This document shows, one piece after another, positions 33,633-42,308 of a DNA stretch of 64,000 nucleotides. Position 1 is the stretch's first letter. Each line of letters starts with the position of its first letter. The stretch comes from Alistipes sp. An66 (GTDB lineage Bacteria > Bacteroidota > Bacteroidia > Bacteroidales > Rikenellaceae), in NCBI RefSeq assembly GCF_002161445.1, contig NZ_NFHT01000007.1, positions 1 to 64,000 on the forward strand. The letters run 5' to 3'. Under the pieces are notes generated by a model, which saw only the letters and a list, made by a program, of their open reading frames with translations, had not been told where the DNA came from and searched no databases. A program made the translations under genes and the position numbers.

Positions 33633-36242
33633 TTATTTCAAGGAGTTCAGCCACCCGGGAACATAGCCCAGACGTTCGCGCAGCTGCGCTTCGTAGAGCG
33701 ACTGCGGCTCGACGGCCTGTCCGTTGCTTTCGAGGTATTCCAGTTGTTTCTCGCCATTCTCATCCGTCAGGGCGAAATTGACCTGCCCGCCGTGGAAGCC
33801 CACGATGATCGGCGGCATGATCTTCCACCAGTCGTTGGCCGTCAGCCACCATTTGAAGACGTCGGCACCGAAATCATGTTTGACATTCGTGGCATTGAGG
33901 TTCCAGATCGTCAGGTCGCGCAGGTGGTTCGGGACGTTCGAGACGTCGCCGCCGAAACGCCACTGTACGAAACCGCCCGTACAACGGTCCACCAGCGTGG
34001 CCCGCGGCTGCTTGGAGTGCGACTCGAACAGGGCGTCGTTACCCCACGTATTGTTCCACAGCACCGTGCCCATCGACTGGTTCGAAACCCCCGAAGCATG
34101 GTACTGACCGGCATTCTCCATGAAGGCTCCGCCCGGAAGACCGCTCGACGTGGTACATTCGTAACCGCTCGTGCGGTCGATGACCTTGCCGATGAAGACC
34201 CGCGAGGAGGCCTGCGAACGCACGGCCGAATGTCCGCGGTTGCCCGTGATGTTGATATCGTAGGCCGAGCAGTTCGCCGTGGCCGAGAAGGTCAGCGCCT
34301 CGCTCACGCTCTCGAAATCCACGCGACGCACCCACGAGTTCGTCAGACGCATCATGTTCAGCGGTTTGAACGCCCCGTCGTCCTCCCACGACACGTGGTG
34401 TCCGAAATTCGTCTTGGCGTTGCCCACGAACGTCAGGTCCTCGATGCCCACATTCTCATAGTGCGGGAATTCGCGGATCTGCCAGCCGTATTTCGCCTCG
34501 ACTTCGTGCATGATCGGCTCGCAGAAGGTCACCGTATTGCCGCTGATGGACTTCACCTGGTGGTAGTCGTAGACGCAGATCGTCTGGATGTCGGTCATCG
34601 CCGGCTTGTCCACGGTTTTCGGATCCAGTTCCTTGGCCACCAGCTCCGCGTCCTTGCTTTGCAGGTAGAGCATCACCCAGTCGCCCGTCGATATGCCGGC
34701 CGTCGAACCGACCTCCACCGAGAAGGAGCCCTTCGCCGCATCGCCCGTGACCGTCGTCAGCGCCGAATAGCTGTCGCCGATCCGCGTTTGGTTGTTCTTG
34801 ATGTTGAGCATCACGGGCGACGACCACAGGTCGCTTGTCGCCGGGTAGTTCTTCGTCTTCATGATCAGGCGCGTCTTGTCGCGGCCCGCACCCTTGATGA
34901 CGAAGTTGCCGCCCAGAATGATGATGTCCGAACTCGAATATTCCGCCACGACATTGCCCGAATCGTCATAAAGCGGCGTGTCGCGTTTCACGTCGTCCGA
35001 CTCGTCGTGCAGCACGTAGTCGCCCTCCGGGAAGTAGAGGATCGCACGTGCGCTGGCATTCGCCAGATTGCCGCCCGAATCATTCTTTCCCGTCAGTTTC
35101 AATGTTTTCAGCAGATCGATGAAGGCCTGTCGCGACGACGTCTTGCCCGTGGGGTCCAGACCGTATTTGGTCACGTCGTAGACCGTATAGCCCAGTCCCC
35201 AGACATCCGGAGGAGCTACTTCTCCGTGTTTGTATCCGGCGTACGAGAAATCGAGCAGTACGTTCTCGTCGTTCCGGAGTTTAAAATTTCGCCACGCTTC
35301 GCAGGCGCTGGCATCCCACGTTTCATTCAGAAGCGTCAGCTTCATGGGGATGATTTTCAGGTAGCCCTCCTCCGAAGTGGCGACGAGCGAGAGCGTGAAC
35401 TCCGACTGTGCCGGCATCTGCGCCGGGGAGGTGATCTTCAAGGTCGTCTCTTCGAGTTCGGCGCTCCACCCCTTGGGGGCCTGGATCATCACCTCGGCGA
35501 CATTCGTCTGCACGACCTCGAACTCCCGCGTCTCGCCCAGGAAAAAAGTCTCGTTCTCCCCGGCGTTGATCGTCAGGCCGAAGGTGTCGACAACGGGCAG
35601 CGTCAGCGTCCCGCCGGAGACGAGTTCGACGACCAGCTGGCCGTTCTCCTCCTTGTAGGTCACCGACTTGAAGCTCGTGCTGTAACCCACGTTTTCACCC
35701 ACGGCATTGACCGCCTCTCCGTCCTGCAACAGCGGGTTCCACGAACTTCCGCCGTCGAGGCTTACCTCCCACATGCCGTCGGCCGAAACCCGCAGCTGTG
35801 GAGTCACGCCCTCGGCATCGGGCTGATGCTCGCCCCCGGCAACGGGCCATGCCGAAACCGGCTCGCCGTTGGATTCGATCCGCGTGGAGGTGGCTCCGCC
35901 GTCGAGGCTGATCGTCCAATAACCCTCGTCGTCGATACCCAGCGCAGGGGTCACCGCACCCTGAATCTCCTCGGCATTGATCACCGGGCAGGAGGTGCCG
36001 TCGCTGAACTTGACCTCATATCCGACACCGTTCTCGGCAGGCTCGACGCCCACGATCACCAGCGATTCGTCCATCAGTTTGTGGAGAGCCACGATACTGG
36101 TATTCACGTCGCCGACCTTCGCCTCCAACGCGGCCACCCGGTCGCGCAGCGAGTCGATCTCGTCCTGAATACCGTCGGTTTTTTGACACGATTGCAGCAC
36201 AAAGGCCGAAGCCGCCGCAATCCATAAAAACAGTTTATTCAT
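33633..36242 (-). CDS. PL29-like glycosaminoglycan lyase (DUF4988 + DUF4955)
   Basis: An 869-aa lipoprotein (lipobox QSC near 19) with coiled coil and DUF4988 modules, then a large C-terminal DUF4955-type beta-helix domain (about 370-869). It has a pectate-lyase-like start (YTVYDVTKYGLDPTGKTSSRQAFIDLL) and repeats such as VGIEDLTFVGNAKTNFGHH. This architecture is that of BT_3328 of Bacteroides thetaiotaomicron, the founder of lyase family PL29, active on chondroitin/dermatan-type chains (family knowledge). It neighbours a sulfatase, PL8 lyases and a GH88, which supports the assignment. The catalytic residues were not identified here. Confidence 0.78.
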   Translation of the reverse strand: MNKLFLWIAAASAFVLQSCQKTDGIQDEIDSLRDRVAALEAKVGDVNTSIVALHKLMDESLVIVGVEPAENGVGYEVKFSDGTSCPVINAEEIQGAVTPALGIDDEGYWTISLDGGATSTRIESNGEPVSAWPVAGGEHQPDAEGVTPQLRVSADGMWEVSLDGGSSWNPLLQDGEAVNAVGENVGYSTSFKSVTYKEENGQLVVELVSGGTLTLPVVDTFGLTINAGENETFFLGETREFEVVQTNVAEVMIQAPKGWSAELEETTLKITSPAQMPAQSEFTLSLVATSEEGYLKIIPMKLTLLNETWDASACEAWRNFKLRNDENVLLDFSYAGYKHGEVAPPDVWGLGYTVYDVTKYGLDPTGKTSSRQAFIDLLKTLKLTGKNDSGGNLANASARAILYFPEGDYVLHDESDDVKRDTPLYDDSGNVVAEYSSSDIIILGGNFVIKGAGRDKTRLIMKTKNYPATSDLWSSPVMLNIKNNQTRIGDSYSALTTVTGDAAKGSFSVEVGSTAGISTGDWVMLYLQSKDAELVAKELDPKTVDKPAMTDIQTICVYDYHQVKSISGNTVTFCEPIMHEVEAKYGWQIREFPHYENVGIEDLTFVGNAKTNFGHHVSWEDDGAFKPLNMMRLTNSWVRRVDFESVSEALTFSATANCSAYDINITGNRGHSAVRSQASSRVFIGKVIDRTSGYECTTSSGLPGGAFMENAGQYHASGVSNQSMGTVLWNNTWGNDALFESHSKQPRATLVDRCTGGFVQWRFGGDVSNVPNHLRDLTIWNLNATNVKHDFGADVFKWWLTANDWWKIMPPIIVGFHGGQVNFALTDENGEKQLEYLESNGQAVEPQSLYEAQLRERLGYVPGWLNSLK

Positions 36243-36256
36243 ATTCTAACTCCAAA

Positions 36257-37795
36257 TTAGTTATTCATGTCATAGGGAATCACCTCCGCCAGCACGCGCT
36301 CGCGATACCACACATCATCGTTCTCGCGCAGCAACTCGCCCAGTTCGCCGCACAGCGACGCGAAGAGTTCCGGGCAGGCGGCCGGATCGAGACTCCGCAA
36401 CTGGTAGGGATCCTGCACGTCGTCATACAGCAGCACCCGTTTCAACGCTCCGTCGCGGTCGATGCACAACTCCATCGTGTGGGTGGCGGTCTTCAAGCCC
36501 CGCGCTTCGGGGAAGAACCCGCGCACCTGCCCCTCGGCATCGCGCTCGCCGTCGAGGTTGCGCATGTAGAGCGCCGCACGCGGACGTTCGGGCTGCACCT
36601 CGTCCTGCCGCAGGATCGGCGAGAAGTCCCGCCCCTCGACGCTCGCCGGAATCCGGTCGCCCAGACCCGCCAGCCCCAGCACCGTGGGCATGATGTCGGG
36701 CGTCGAAAGCAGCAGGTCGTCCACCCGGTGCTGCAACCGGCCCGGGTAGCGGACCAGGAAGGGAATGTTCAGCGACTCGCGCCAGATCGAGTTCTTCGGG
36801 TCGGTAACCGAATGGCTCGTCATCGTCTCGCCGTGGTCCGACGCGAAGACGACGATCGTATTGTCGGCCAGCCCCATATCGTCCAGCGTCTTCAACAGGC
36901 GTCCGAACTCCCGGTCGATGCCGCTCACGTTGGCGAAGTAGTAGCGCGCCGCAGCCGCCTTGGCCATCGTCGTGTCGGCATTCCCGCGCACGAGCAGGTC
37001 CGTCAGCGACTTGTCCTTGTAGAGTTCGTAGCCTTCCAGATCGCAGTCGTCGGTCGAGGCGTAGGGCGAATGCGGCGGGTTGATGCCCACCATCATGAAG
37101 AACGGCTTCCGGGAATCGCGCTGTGCATCCCGGTTTTCGATATACTCGATCGCCTTCGAGATCTCGTGCTGCGGCGACCACTCGTCCACGTCGTGGCGGT
37201 TGCCCTCCGTATCCCAGTAATGGGGATGCTTGTGCACGTCGTAGGTCCCGTAGGAGTACCAGTAGTTGAAACCGTGGCGCCGTTCGGGCGGCGTATAGGC
37301 ATCCCATTCGGGCACCATGTCGCTCACGTAGGTCCCCGGACGCTGCGGGTTGTTCTTCGTCGGGTGGTCGACGTGCAGCTTGCCGATGTAGGCGCAGTCG
37401 TAGCCCGCCGCCGAGAAGACGTCGCCGATGCACTCGGCATCCTCACGCAGCGTACTCTCCGGACGCTCCGACATGCAGTTCAGCACCACGCCGTTGCGCT
37501 CGGGATACATCCCCGACAGGAGCATCCCGCGGTGGGGACTGCTCACCGGGAAGTTGCTCACGGCCTCGCTCAACACCACGGCCTCACGGGCGAAGCGGTC
37601 GAGGTTCGGGGTCGAAACCGGGTCGCCCTGCCAGGCCACCTGCGAGGCGAATTCCGGATCGGACCAGAAACCCAGCGAGGAGTTGCGGTACTGGTCCGGA
37701 AATACATAGATCACGTTGGGGCGCTCGGCCGCCGACGGCCCGCAGGCGGTCAGGGCGAGGCCCGCAAACGGAATCACACTCTTGATTTTAACCAT
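36257..37795 (-). CDS. Ser-type sulfatase (family S1), probable GAG sulfatase
   Basis: A 512-aa alkaline-phosphatase-fold sulfatase with a lipoprotein-like signal (LTACG near 18). Metal-binding N-terminal motif: NVIYVFPDQYR. The maturation site reads SSPHRGMLLSG near residue 85: (C/S)xPxR with Ser as the residue converted to formylglycine, which needs an anaerobic sulfatase-maturating radical SAM enzyme, not seen in this window. IVVFASDHGETM supplies later metal ligands. Lying between the PL29-like and PL8 lyase genes, it probably removes sulfate from chondroitin or dermatan sulfate fragments. The sulfate position targeted is unknown. Confidence 0.9.
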   Translation of the reverse strand: MVKIKSVIPFAGLALTACGPSAAERPNVIYVFPDQYRNSSLGFWSDPEFASQVAWQGDPVSTPNLDRFAREAVVLSEAVSNFPVSSPHRGMLLSGMYPERNGVVLNCMSERPESTLREDAECIGDVFSAAGYDCAYIGKLHVDHPTKNNPQRPGTYVSDMVPEWDAYTPPERRHGFNYWYSYGTYDVHKHPHYWDTEGNRHDVDEWSPQHEISKAIEYIENRDAQRDSRKPFFMMVGINPPHSPYASTDDCDLEGYELYKDKSLTDLLVRGNADTTMAKAAAARYYFANVSGIDREFGRLLKTLDDMGLADNTIVVFASDHGETMTSHSVTDPKNSIWRESLNIPFLVRYPGRLQHRVDDLLLSTPDIMPTVLGLAGLGDRIPASVEGRDFSPILRQDEVQPERPRAALYMRNLDGERDAEGQVRGFFPEARGLKTATHTMELCIDRDGALKRVLLYDDVQDPYQLRSLDPAACPELFASLCGELGELLRENDDVWYRERVLAEVIPYDMNN

Positions 37796-37802
37796 ATTCG
37801 TC

Positions 37803-40800
37803 TTATTTCTGTTCAGTCAGTTTCACTTCGCGCGTCGCGCCTTCGCGGCAGGTAAAGGTCAGCACCGTCCGGTCGCCGTCCACCGCCGCCCGGCAGTACT
37901 CCGATCCGCCGTCCAGCGTCCAGCGGCCCCGGATCGTCACCTGCACTTCGGAGGCTCGCGAAGGATCGTCGATCCACGTCCGCGAATAGATGCTCCGTTC
38001 GACCCGCTTGCCGTCGGCATCGAACACCTCGTCGCTCGGGCCCTCGTAGAAACGCAGGTCCGGATCGGCCACGCTGACCGTCAGCGACGTCCCGTCGCCG
38101 CCGATCATCACCAGCGCGGGCTGCGAAACCCGCTCCAACAGGCCTTCGTTCACCTCCCCGCCGCAGAAGAGCGCATAGCCCACGATCCCCGTCGGGAGAT
38201 CACGCACGATATGCGCCGTCGAATCGCGCCGCAGCACCTCGTAGGGAAGCGTCCCGGCATAGCGCGCCGCCTCGTCCTCCGAAGCGTGCACGACCATCAG
38301 GTATTCGTACCCCTGGCCCTCGACCGCACCCGCGCCGTGGTCGATCCACGCCGTGGCGAAGTCGTTCTCGGTCGGCGCGTCGGTCTCCTCGTGCAGCGAG
38401 TGCTGGCGGCTCTTCTTCACGAAGACCGTCCCGGCCGGAATCACGTAGAGGTTCCGCAGGTTGTCGCGCAGCACGCCGCCCTGCGGCAGCGTCGCCTCAT
38501 AGGGGAACGCCGTAACCGGCTCGCCGTCCACCGTAACCGGATCGGCGGCCTTTTCCAGAAAATTCTGGAACAGCGTCGTATGCACGCCGCCCTCGGCCCG
38601 GTTCCCGATGTCCGACCCCAGGCAGACCACCCGGTTGTCGAAGAGGAAGAACGTCTTCCGGGCCCGCAGCGTACCGTTGTACTTGTCGTGGTCGTGGAGC
38701 TGCATGGCGAAGAGGCCGTTGCGCCCCTCGTGGCTCACGCCCCCGACGAACGCCTCGTCCGACAACAGCATCTCCTCGTACCCCGAGAAGGTGTCCACGT
38801 TGCGGATGTCGGCCTTCATCTGCTCCATCGGGATGGCAAGGGCCGTCGTGCCGGGGATGTGGCACCAGTCCCAGCCCTCCTGTCGGAACCCGCTGCCGAA
38901 GGCGCTCACCGGATCGCCGTCGCCCAACAGTTGCAGGCTGCCGTTCGTCAGGTAGCGTCCGTAGTGGTTGCAGCCCTGGTAGATCTCCGCAGCCCAGAGG
39001 TAACGGCTGTGTCCGGCCGCCGTGACGAGCCAGTCGCCGCGCCGGTGCGCCAGCGAGGCGTTGTAGCCGTAGACGCGGGTCCCTTCGGGCGAAGGCTCCG
39101 CCACGATCCCCTGCTCCGCGAAGAGACGCGTGTAACGGTCCTCTCCGTCACAGAGCCGCAGGTAGGCGGCCGCCAGCTCCGGGTCGATCTCCTGCCGTCC
39201 GTCCGGGGATCCGGCTACGGCCAGCCGCGCGTAATGCCACGGGATCAAGGCACCCTTCCCGTCGGGATGGCGGCCCGAAAGAGCCAGCGGGAACGACCGC
39301 AGATTGCAGTAGAAGCGCATTTCGAGCAGGGCCCGTTTCAGAATGGCGTGGCTCTCTTCGCTCACCGCGAAGCGCGTCTTCGACAGCAGCCACACCGCAT
39401 TCACGCCCCCGCCGCTCAACCCGTCGACAGCATAGGCCGGATAGTGGTGGCGGTGGTGGAAGACCGTGCCGTCGCTCTTGAAGCAGGGACCCGTCCCCTC
39501 GGTCACCTTGTACCCGTTGTCGACCCACCGCGAGAAGGCCGTCAGGTAGGCCGCCTTCTGCGGCGAATCGGGCAGTAGCACGATGCTCGCCAAACGCCCG
39601 ATCAGCGAGGTGTTGAAGGCGTCGATGTCCATCCCGGGCACCGAGGGCGGGAGCTTCACCTCCCCCACGCCCGAAAACCACTCCATGGCCTGCTGCACGT
39701 CGTGTTCCAGCCCGGCCCCGCGCAGCACCTCGCGCATGATGACCGGAGCCGTATAGAAGTTGCGCATGCTGTAACCCAGATGGTGCAGGGTCCCCAATGC
39801 GCTGCCCGCCGCAAAGCCCTGATCCAGCAGGTGGCGCGTCAGCAGGATGTACATCCGTTCGAGTTCGGAACGTTCGGCAGGGTCCTGCGCGGCGTCGTGC
39901 GCCACGGCGATCTGGAACAGGAAGTCGTTGTATCCCCGCAGCAGCTGTCCGTTGTCGGCGAAGAGCTTCGCCACCGACGGATGCCCGAGGTTGATGTAGG
40001 TCTCGGCATAGCGCACGAACCAGATCGGTTTCCCGCGCAGCGTCCCGTCCGCATTCTCCGTAATGCCGTACGACGCGAAACGCTTGCGCAAGGTCTCCAT
40101 CGGCAGGGGCTTCTTCCCTTCGAGGAGCAGTTCGCGAAGACGGCTCTCCACGGTCTTCATGTCGCGCCGCGTTGTCTCGTCGATCGACGCCGGAGCCTCG
40201 GGAATCGGATGGCGCCACGACTGCAACAGCACGAGCCAGTGGCTCGTCGTCCCGGCGTTGATGAACGGCGCCTGGAAATCCGCCGTGTGGTGCCGCACGT
40301 CCTGGAACGACGAGAGGATCCAGTGGTCGAAGAAGAGCTCGCCCCTGCGGACCCCATTGACCGTGACCACCACCTCGTCCATTCCCTCCTCGGGCGTTCC
40401 CTGCATGTCGCGGTCGAAGGCCACCCAGGCTCCGCGCCAGCCCGTGAACGAAAGGCCGTAGTCGAACCAGGCACAGGTCCGGCCCTCCTTGCGGAACTCG
40501 AAGCGCAGCGACCCGTCGAGCGCCTTCGGGGCATAGACCCAGAAGACGAAGGTCGAGACCGACGTTTCGCGCGGATTGGGGTTCTTGGCCAGGTAGCCGA
40601 CCGGGGCGTCGATACGCAGCTGCGCACCCGGACGCGACCATTGCCACCGCACCGAACGGGTGCCGTGCTTGTAGTGGTCGCCGGAGCACTCCAACGAGGA
40701 GCCGCGCGACGCCTCGAATGGCGCCGCGGACCCCTCGAACGAGAGGATCCGGTCGTCGACAACCTCCTCCGGGGCCTGTGCCGATGCGGTCAGGGACCAC

Positions 40801-40835
40801 ACCGCCGCCGCGGCGAGAAAAATCAGGTTACGCAT
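37803..40835 (-). CDS. Chondroitin-sulfate ABC lyase, PL8 (first copy)
   Basis: A 1010-aa secreted polysaccharide lyase (signal peptide ending ASAQA) of the chondroitinase ABC type. Domain order: N-terminal beta-sandwich (about 30-200), an (alpha/alpha) toroid (about 230-590) and C-terminal beta domains. The catalytic His/Tyr segment is visible as DGTVFHHRHHYPAY near residue 460, with the Arg in SGRHPDGKG about 70 residues later. Such enzymes cleave chondroitin and dermatan sulfate by beta-elimination, giving delta-4,5-unsaturated disaccharides that the neighbouring GH88 can hydrolyse. A divergent paralogue lies at 42309. Confidence 0.92.
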   Translation of the reverse strand: MRNLIFLAAAAVWSLTASAQAPEEVVDDRILSFEGSAAPFEASRGSSLECSGDHYKHGTRSVRWQWSRPGAQLRIDAPVGYLAKNPNPRETSVSTFVFWVYAPKALDGSLRFEFRKEGRTCAWFDYGLSFTGWRGAWVAFDRDMQGTPEEGMDEVVVTVNGVRRGELFFDHWILSSFQDVRHHTADFQAPFINAGTTSHWLVLLQSWRHPIPEAPASIDETTRRDMKTVESRLRELLLEGKKPLPMETLRKRFASYGITENADGTLRGKPIWFVRYAETYINLGHPSVAKLFADNGQLLRGYNDFLFQIAVAHDAAQDPAERSELERMYILLTRHLLDQGFAAGSALGTLHHLGYSMRNFYTAPVIMREVLRGAGLEHDVQQAMEWFSGVGEVKLPPSVPGMDIDAFNTSLIGRLASIVLLPDSPQKAAYLTAFSRWVDNGYKVTEGTGPCFKSDGTVFHHRHHYPAYAVDGLSGGGVNAVWLLSKTRFAVSEESHAILKRALLEMRFYCNLRSFPLALSGRHPDGKGALIPWHYARLAVAGSPDGRQEIDPELAAAYLRLCDGEDRYTRLFAEQGIVAEPSPEGTRVYGYNASLAHRRGDWLVTAAGHSRYLWAAEIYQGCNHYGRYLTNGSLQLLGDGDPVSAFGSGFRQEGWDWCHIPGTTALAIPMEQMKADIRNVDTFSGYEEMLLSDEAFVGGVSHEGRNGLFAMQLHDHDKYNGTLRARKTFFLFDNRVVCLGSDIGNRAEGGVHTTLFQNFLEKAADPVTVDGEPVTAFPYEATLPQGGVLRDNLRNLYVIPAGTVFVKKSRQHSLHEETDAPTENDFATAWIDHGAGAVEGQGYEYLMVVHASEDEAARYAGTLPYEVLRRDSTAHIVRDLPTGIVGYALFCGGEVNEGLLERVSQPALVMIGGDGTSLTVSVADPDLRFYEGPSDEVFDADGKRVERSIYSRTWIDDPSRASEVQVTIRGRWTLDGGSEYCRAAVDGDRTVLTFTCREGATREVKLTEQK

Positions 40836-40857
40836 CTGTCTTTCCTTCCTTATCGTT

Positions 40858-42093
40858 TCAGAACAACGGCTCCCCCTTCTCGATGTGGCCCTTGCGGATC
40901 AGCGCTTCGAGGAAGTAGTAGTCGGCGTAGTTCAGCGGTACGTCGATGTTGCTGCCGTGCGGGATGCTGCCCACGGAGTGCATCAGCAGGAAGCCTCCGT
41001 TCTCGCCCACCGGAGCCCGGTAGGCGGGCGACGAGAGCGATTCGATCATCCGGTCGGCCTTCTCGCGGTAGAGTTCGTTGTTCGTATAGGTGTACATTTC
41101 GTAGAGCGCCGAAGCCAGCACGGCGGCCGTCGAGGCGTCGCGCGGCTCGTCCGGGATGTTCGGGGCGTCGTAGTCCCAGTAGGGCACCAGATCCTCGGGC
41201 ATGTTCTTGTCGTTGAGCATGAAGCCGGCCACCTTCTCCGCATGGTCCAGATAGCGTTTGTCGCCCGTATAGCGGTAGCAGGTCGTATAACCATAGACGG
41301 CCCATGCCTGCCCGCGGGCCCACGCCGAGTCGTCGGCATACCCCTGTGCCGTGCAGCGGCCCCGGACATGGCCGTCCGTGAGGTCGTAGTCCACGACATG
41401 GTAGCAGCTGTAATCGTCGCGGAAGTGCTCCTGCATCGTGCGGTCGGCGTGCTTCACGGCGATGTTGTAGAAGGTGCTGTCGCCCGAGAACTCCGTGGCC
41501 TTGAACATCAGTTCGAGATTCATCATGTTGTCGATGATCACCGGGCACTGCCACCCGCGCTCGCCCTGCCATCCGCGGTCGGCGTCCCACGACTGGATCA
41601 CGCCCGGCACCTCGCGGAAGCGCGTCGACAGCGACCTGGCGGTCTGCACGATCACGTCGCGGTACTCCGGGATGTTCTTCAAGCGCAGTCCGTTGCCGTA
41701 GCTGTCGTAGATCATGAAGCCCACGTCGTGGTGCCATTGCAGGTACTGGATCGAATCGAGGATCTCGGTATGCTTGCGCGCACGCTCGGCCCACGCCTCG
41801 TCGCCCGTCAGCTCATACATGTACCAGAGGTTTCCGGCAAAGAAGCCGCTCACCCAGTCGTCGGTCGGCACGTAGTCGATGCGGCCGTTCTTGTAGGTCG
41901 AGGGGATACGGATCGTACCGGTCATTTCGCTCGAATCGGCCAGCATGGAGAGCTGCTGCTTGGCAACGACGACATTCTCGTCGATGATCGAAGTCGTCTT
42001 CGGAGCCTGCGAACAGGCGACGGCGCCTCCGGCAGCCAGCACGGCGATCGCACATTTGGACAGAAAAGTCATAAATTCGGTTTTGAGGATCAT
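40858..42093 (-). CDS. Unsaturated glucuronyl hydrolase, GH88
   Basis: A 411-aa (alpha/alpha)6-barrel enzyme that hydrates the double bond left by lyases and releases the amino sugar from unsaturated GAG disaccharides. Signature regions: RIDYVPTDDWVSGFFAGNLW with the acidic pair, CPVIIDNMMNLELMF with the second catalytic Asp, and ARGQAWAVYGY. A lipoprotein-like signal (GGAVACS) suggests periplasmic membrane anchoring. The ATG at 42093 is used; 42072 (MTFLSKC) is an alternative that leaves a cleaner signal peptide. It is the first gene of the left arm, divergent from the second PL8 gene across a 215-bp AT-rich region. Confidence 0.92.
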   Translation of the reverse strand: MILKTEFMTFLSKCAIAVLAAGGAVACSQAPKTTSIIDENVVVAKQQLSMLADSSEMTGTIRIPSTYKNGRIDYVPTDDWVSGFFAGNLWYMYELTGDEAWAERARKHTEILDSIQYLQWHHDVGFMIYDSYGNGLRLKNIPEYRDVIVQTARSLSTRFREVPGVIQSWDADRGWQGERGWQCPVIIDNMMNLELMFKATEFSGDSTFYNIAVKHADRTMQEHFRDDYSCYHVVDYDLTDGHVRGRCTAQGYADDSAWARGQAWAVYGYTTCYRYTGDKRYLDHAEKVAGFMLNDKNMPEDLVPYWDYDAPNIPDEPRDASTAAVLASALYEMYTYTNNELYREKADRMIESLSSPAYRAPVGENGGFLLMHSVGSIPHGSNIDVPLNYADYYFLEALIRKGHIEKGEPLF

Positions 42094-42262
42094 AGTAATT
42101 AAATATTTGCAATATGAAACGACAGGCAACCTCGTTTTATGATTTCCGAGGCTACCAAACCGCACTTTCCGTACAAAGATAAAATAATTTCTCGACTTCC
42201 ACTACTTTTTAAGAATTTTTTCGGTGTAAATATAAATTTTTACTATTTTCCCCGTTATAAAT

Positions 42263-42293
42263 TTTGTATGTCCGAATTCTTTCATTATTTTTG
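42263..42293 (+). promoter_or_regulatory. Promoter of the right arm of the GAG locus
   Basis: TTTG (42263-42266), 19-bp spacer, TATTTTTG (42286-42293), 15 nt before the ATG at 42309. The surrounding 42094-42308 is very AT-rich and must also hold the promoter of the left arm. No two-component regulator of the locus is in the window. Confidence 0.68.
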
Positions 42294-42308
42294 AACAAAT
42301 TGAATGGT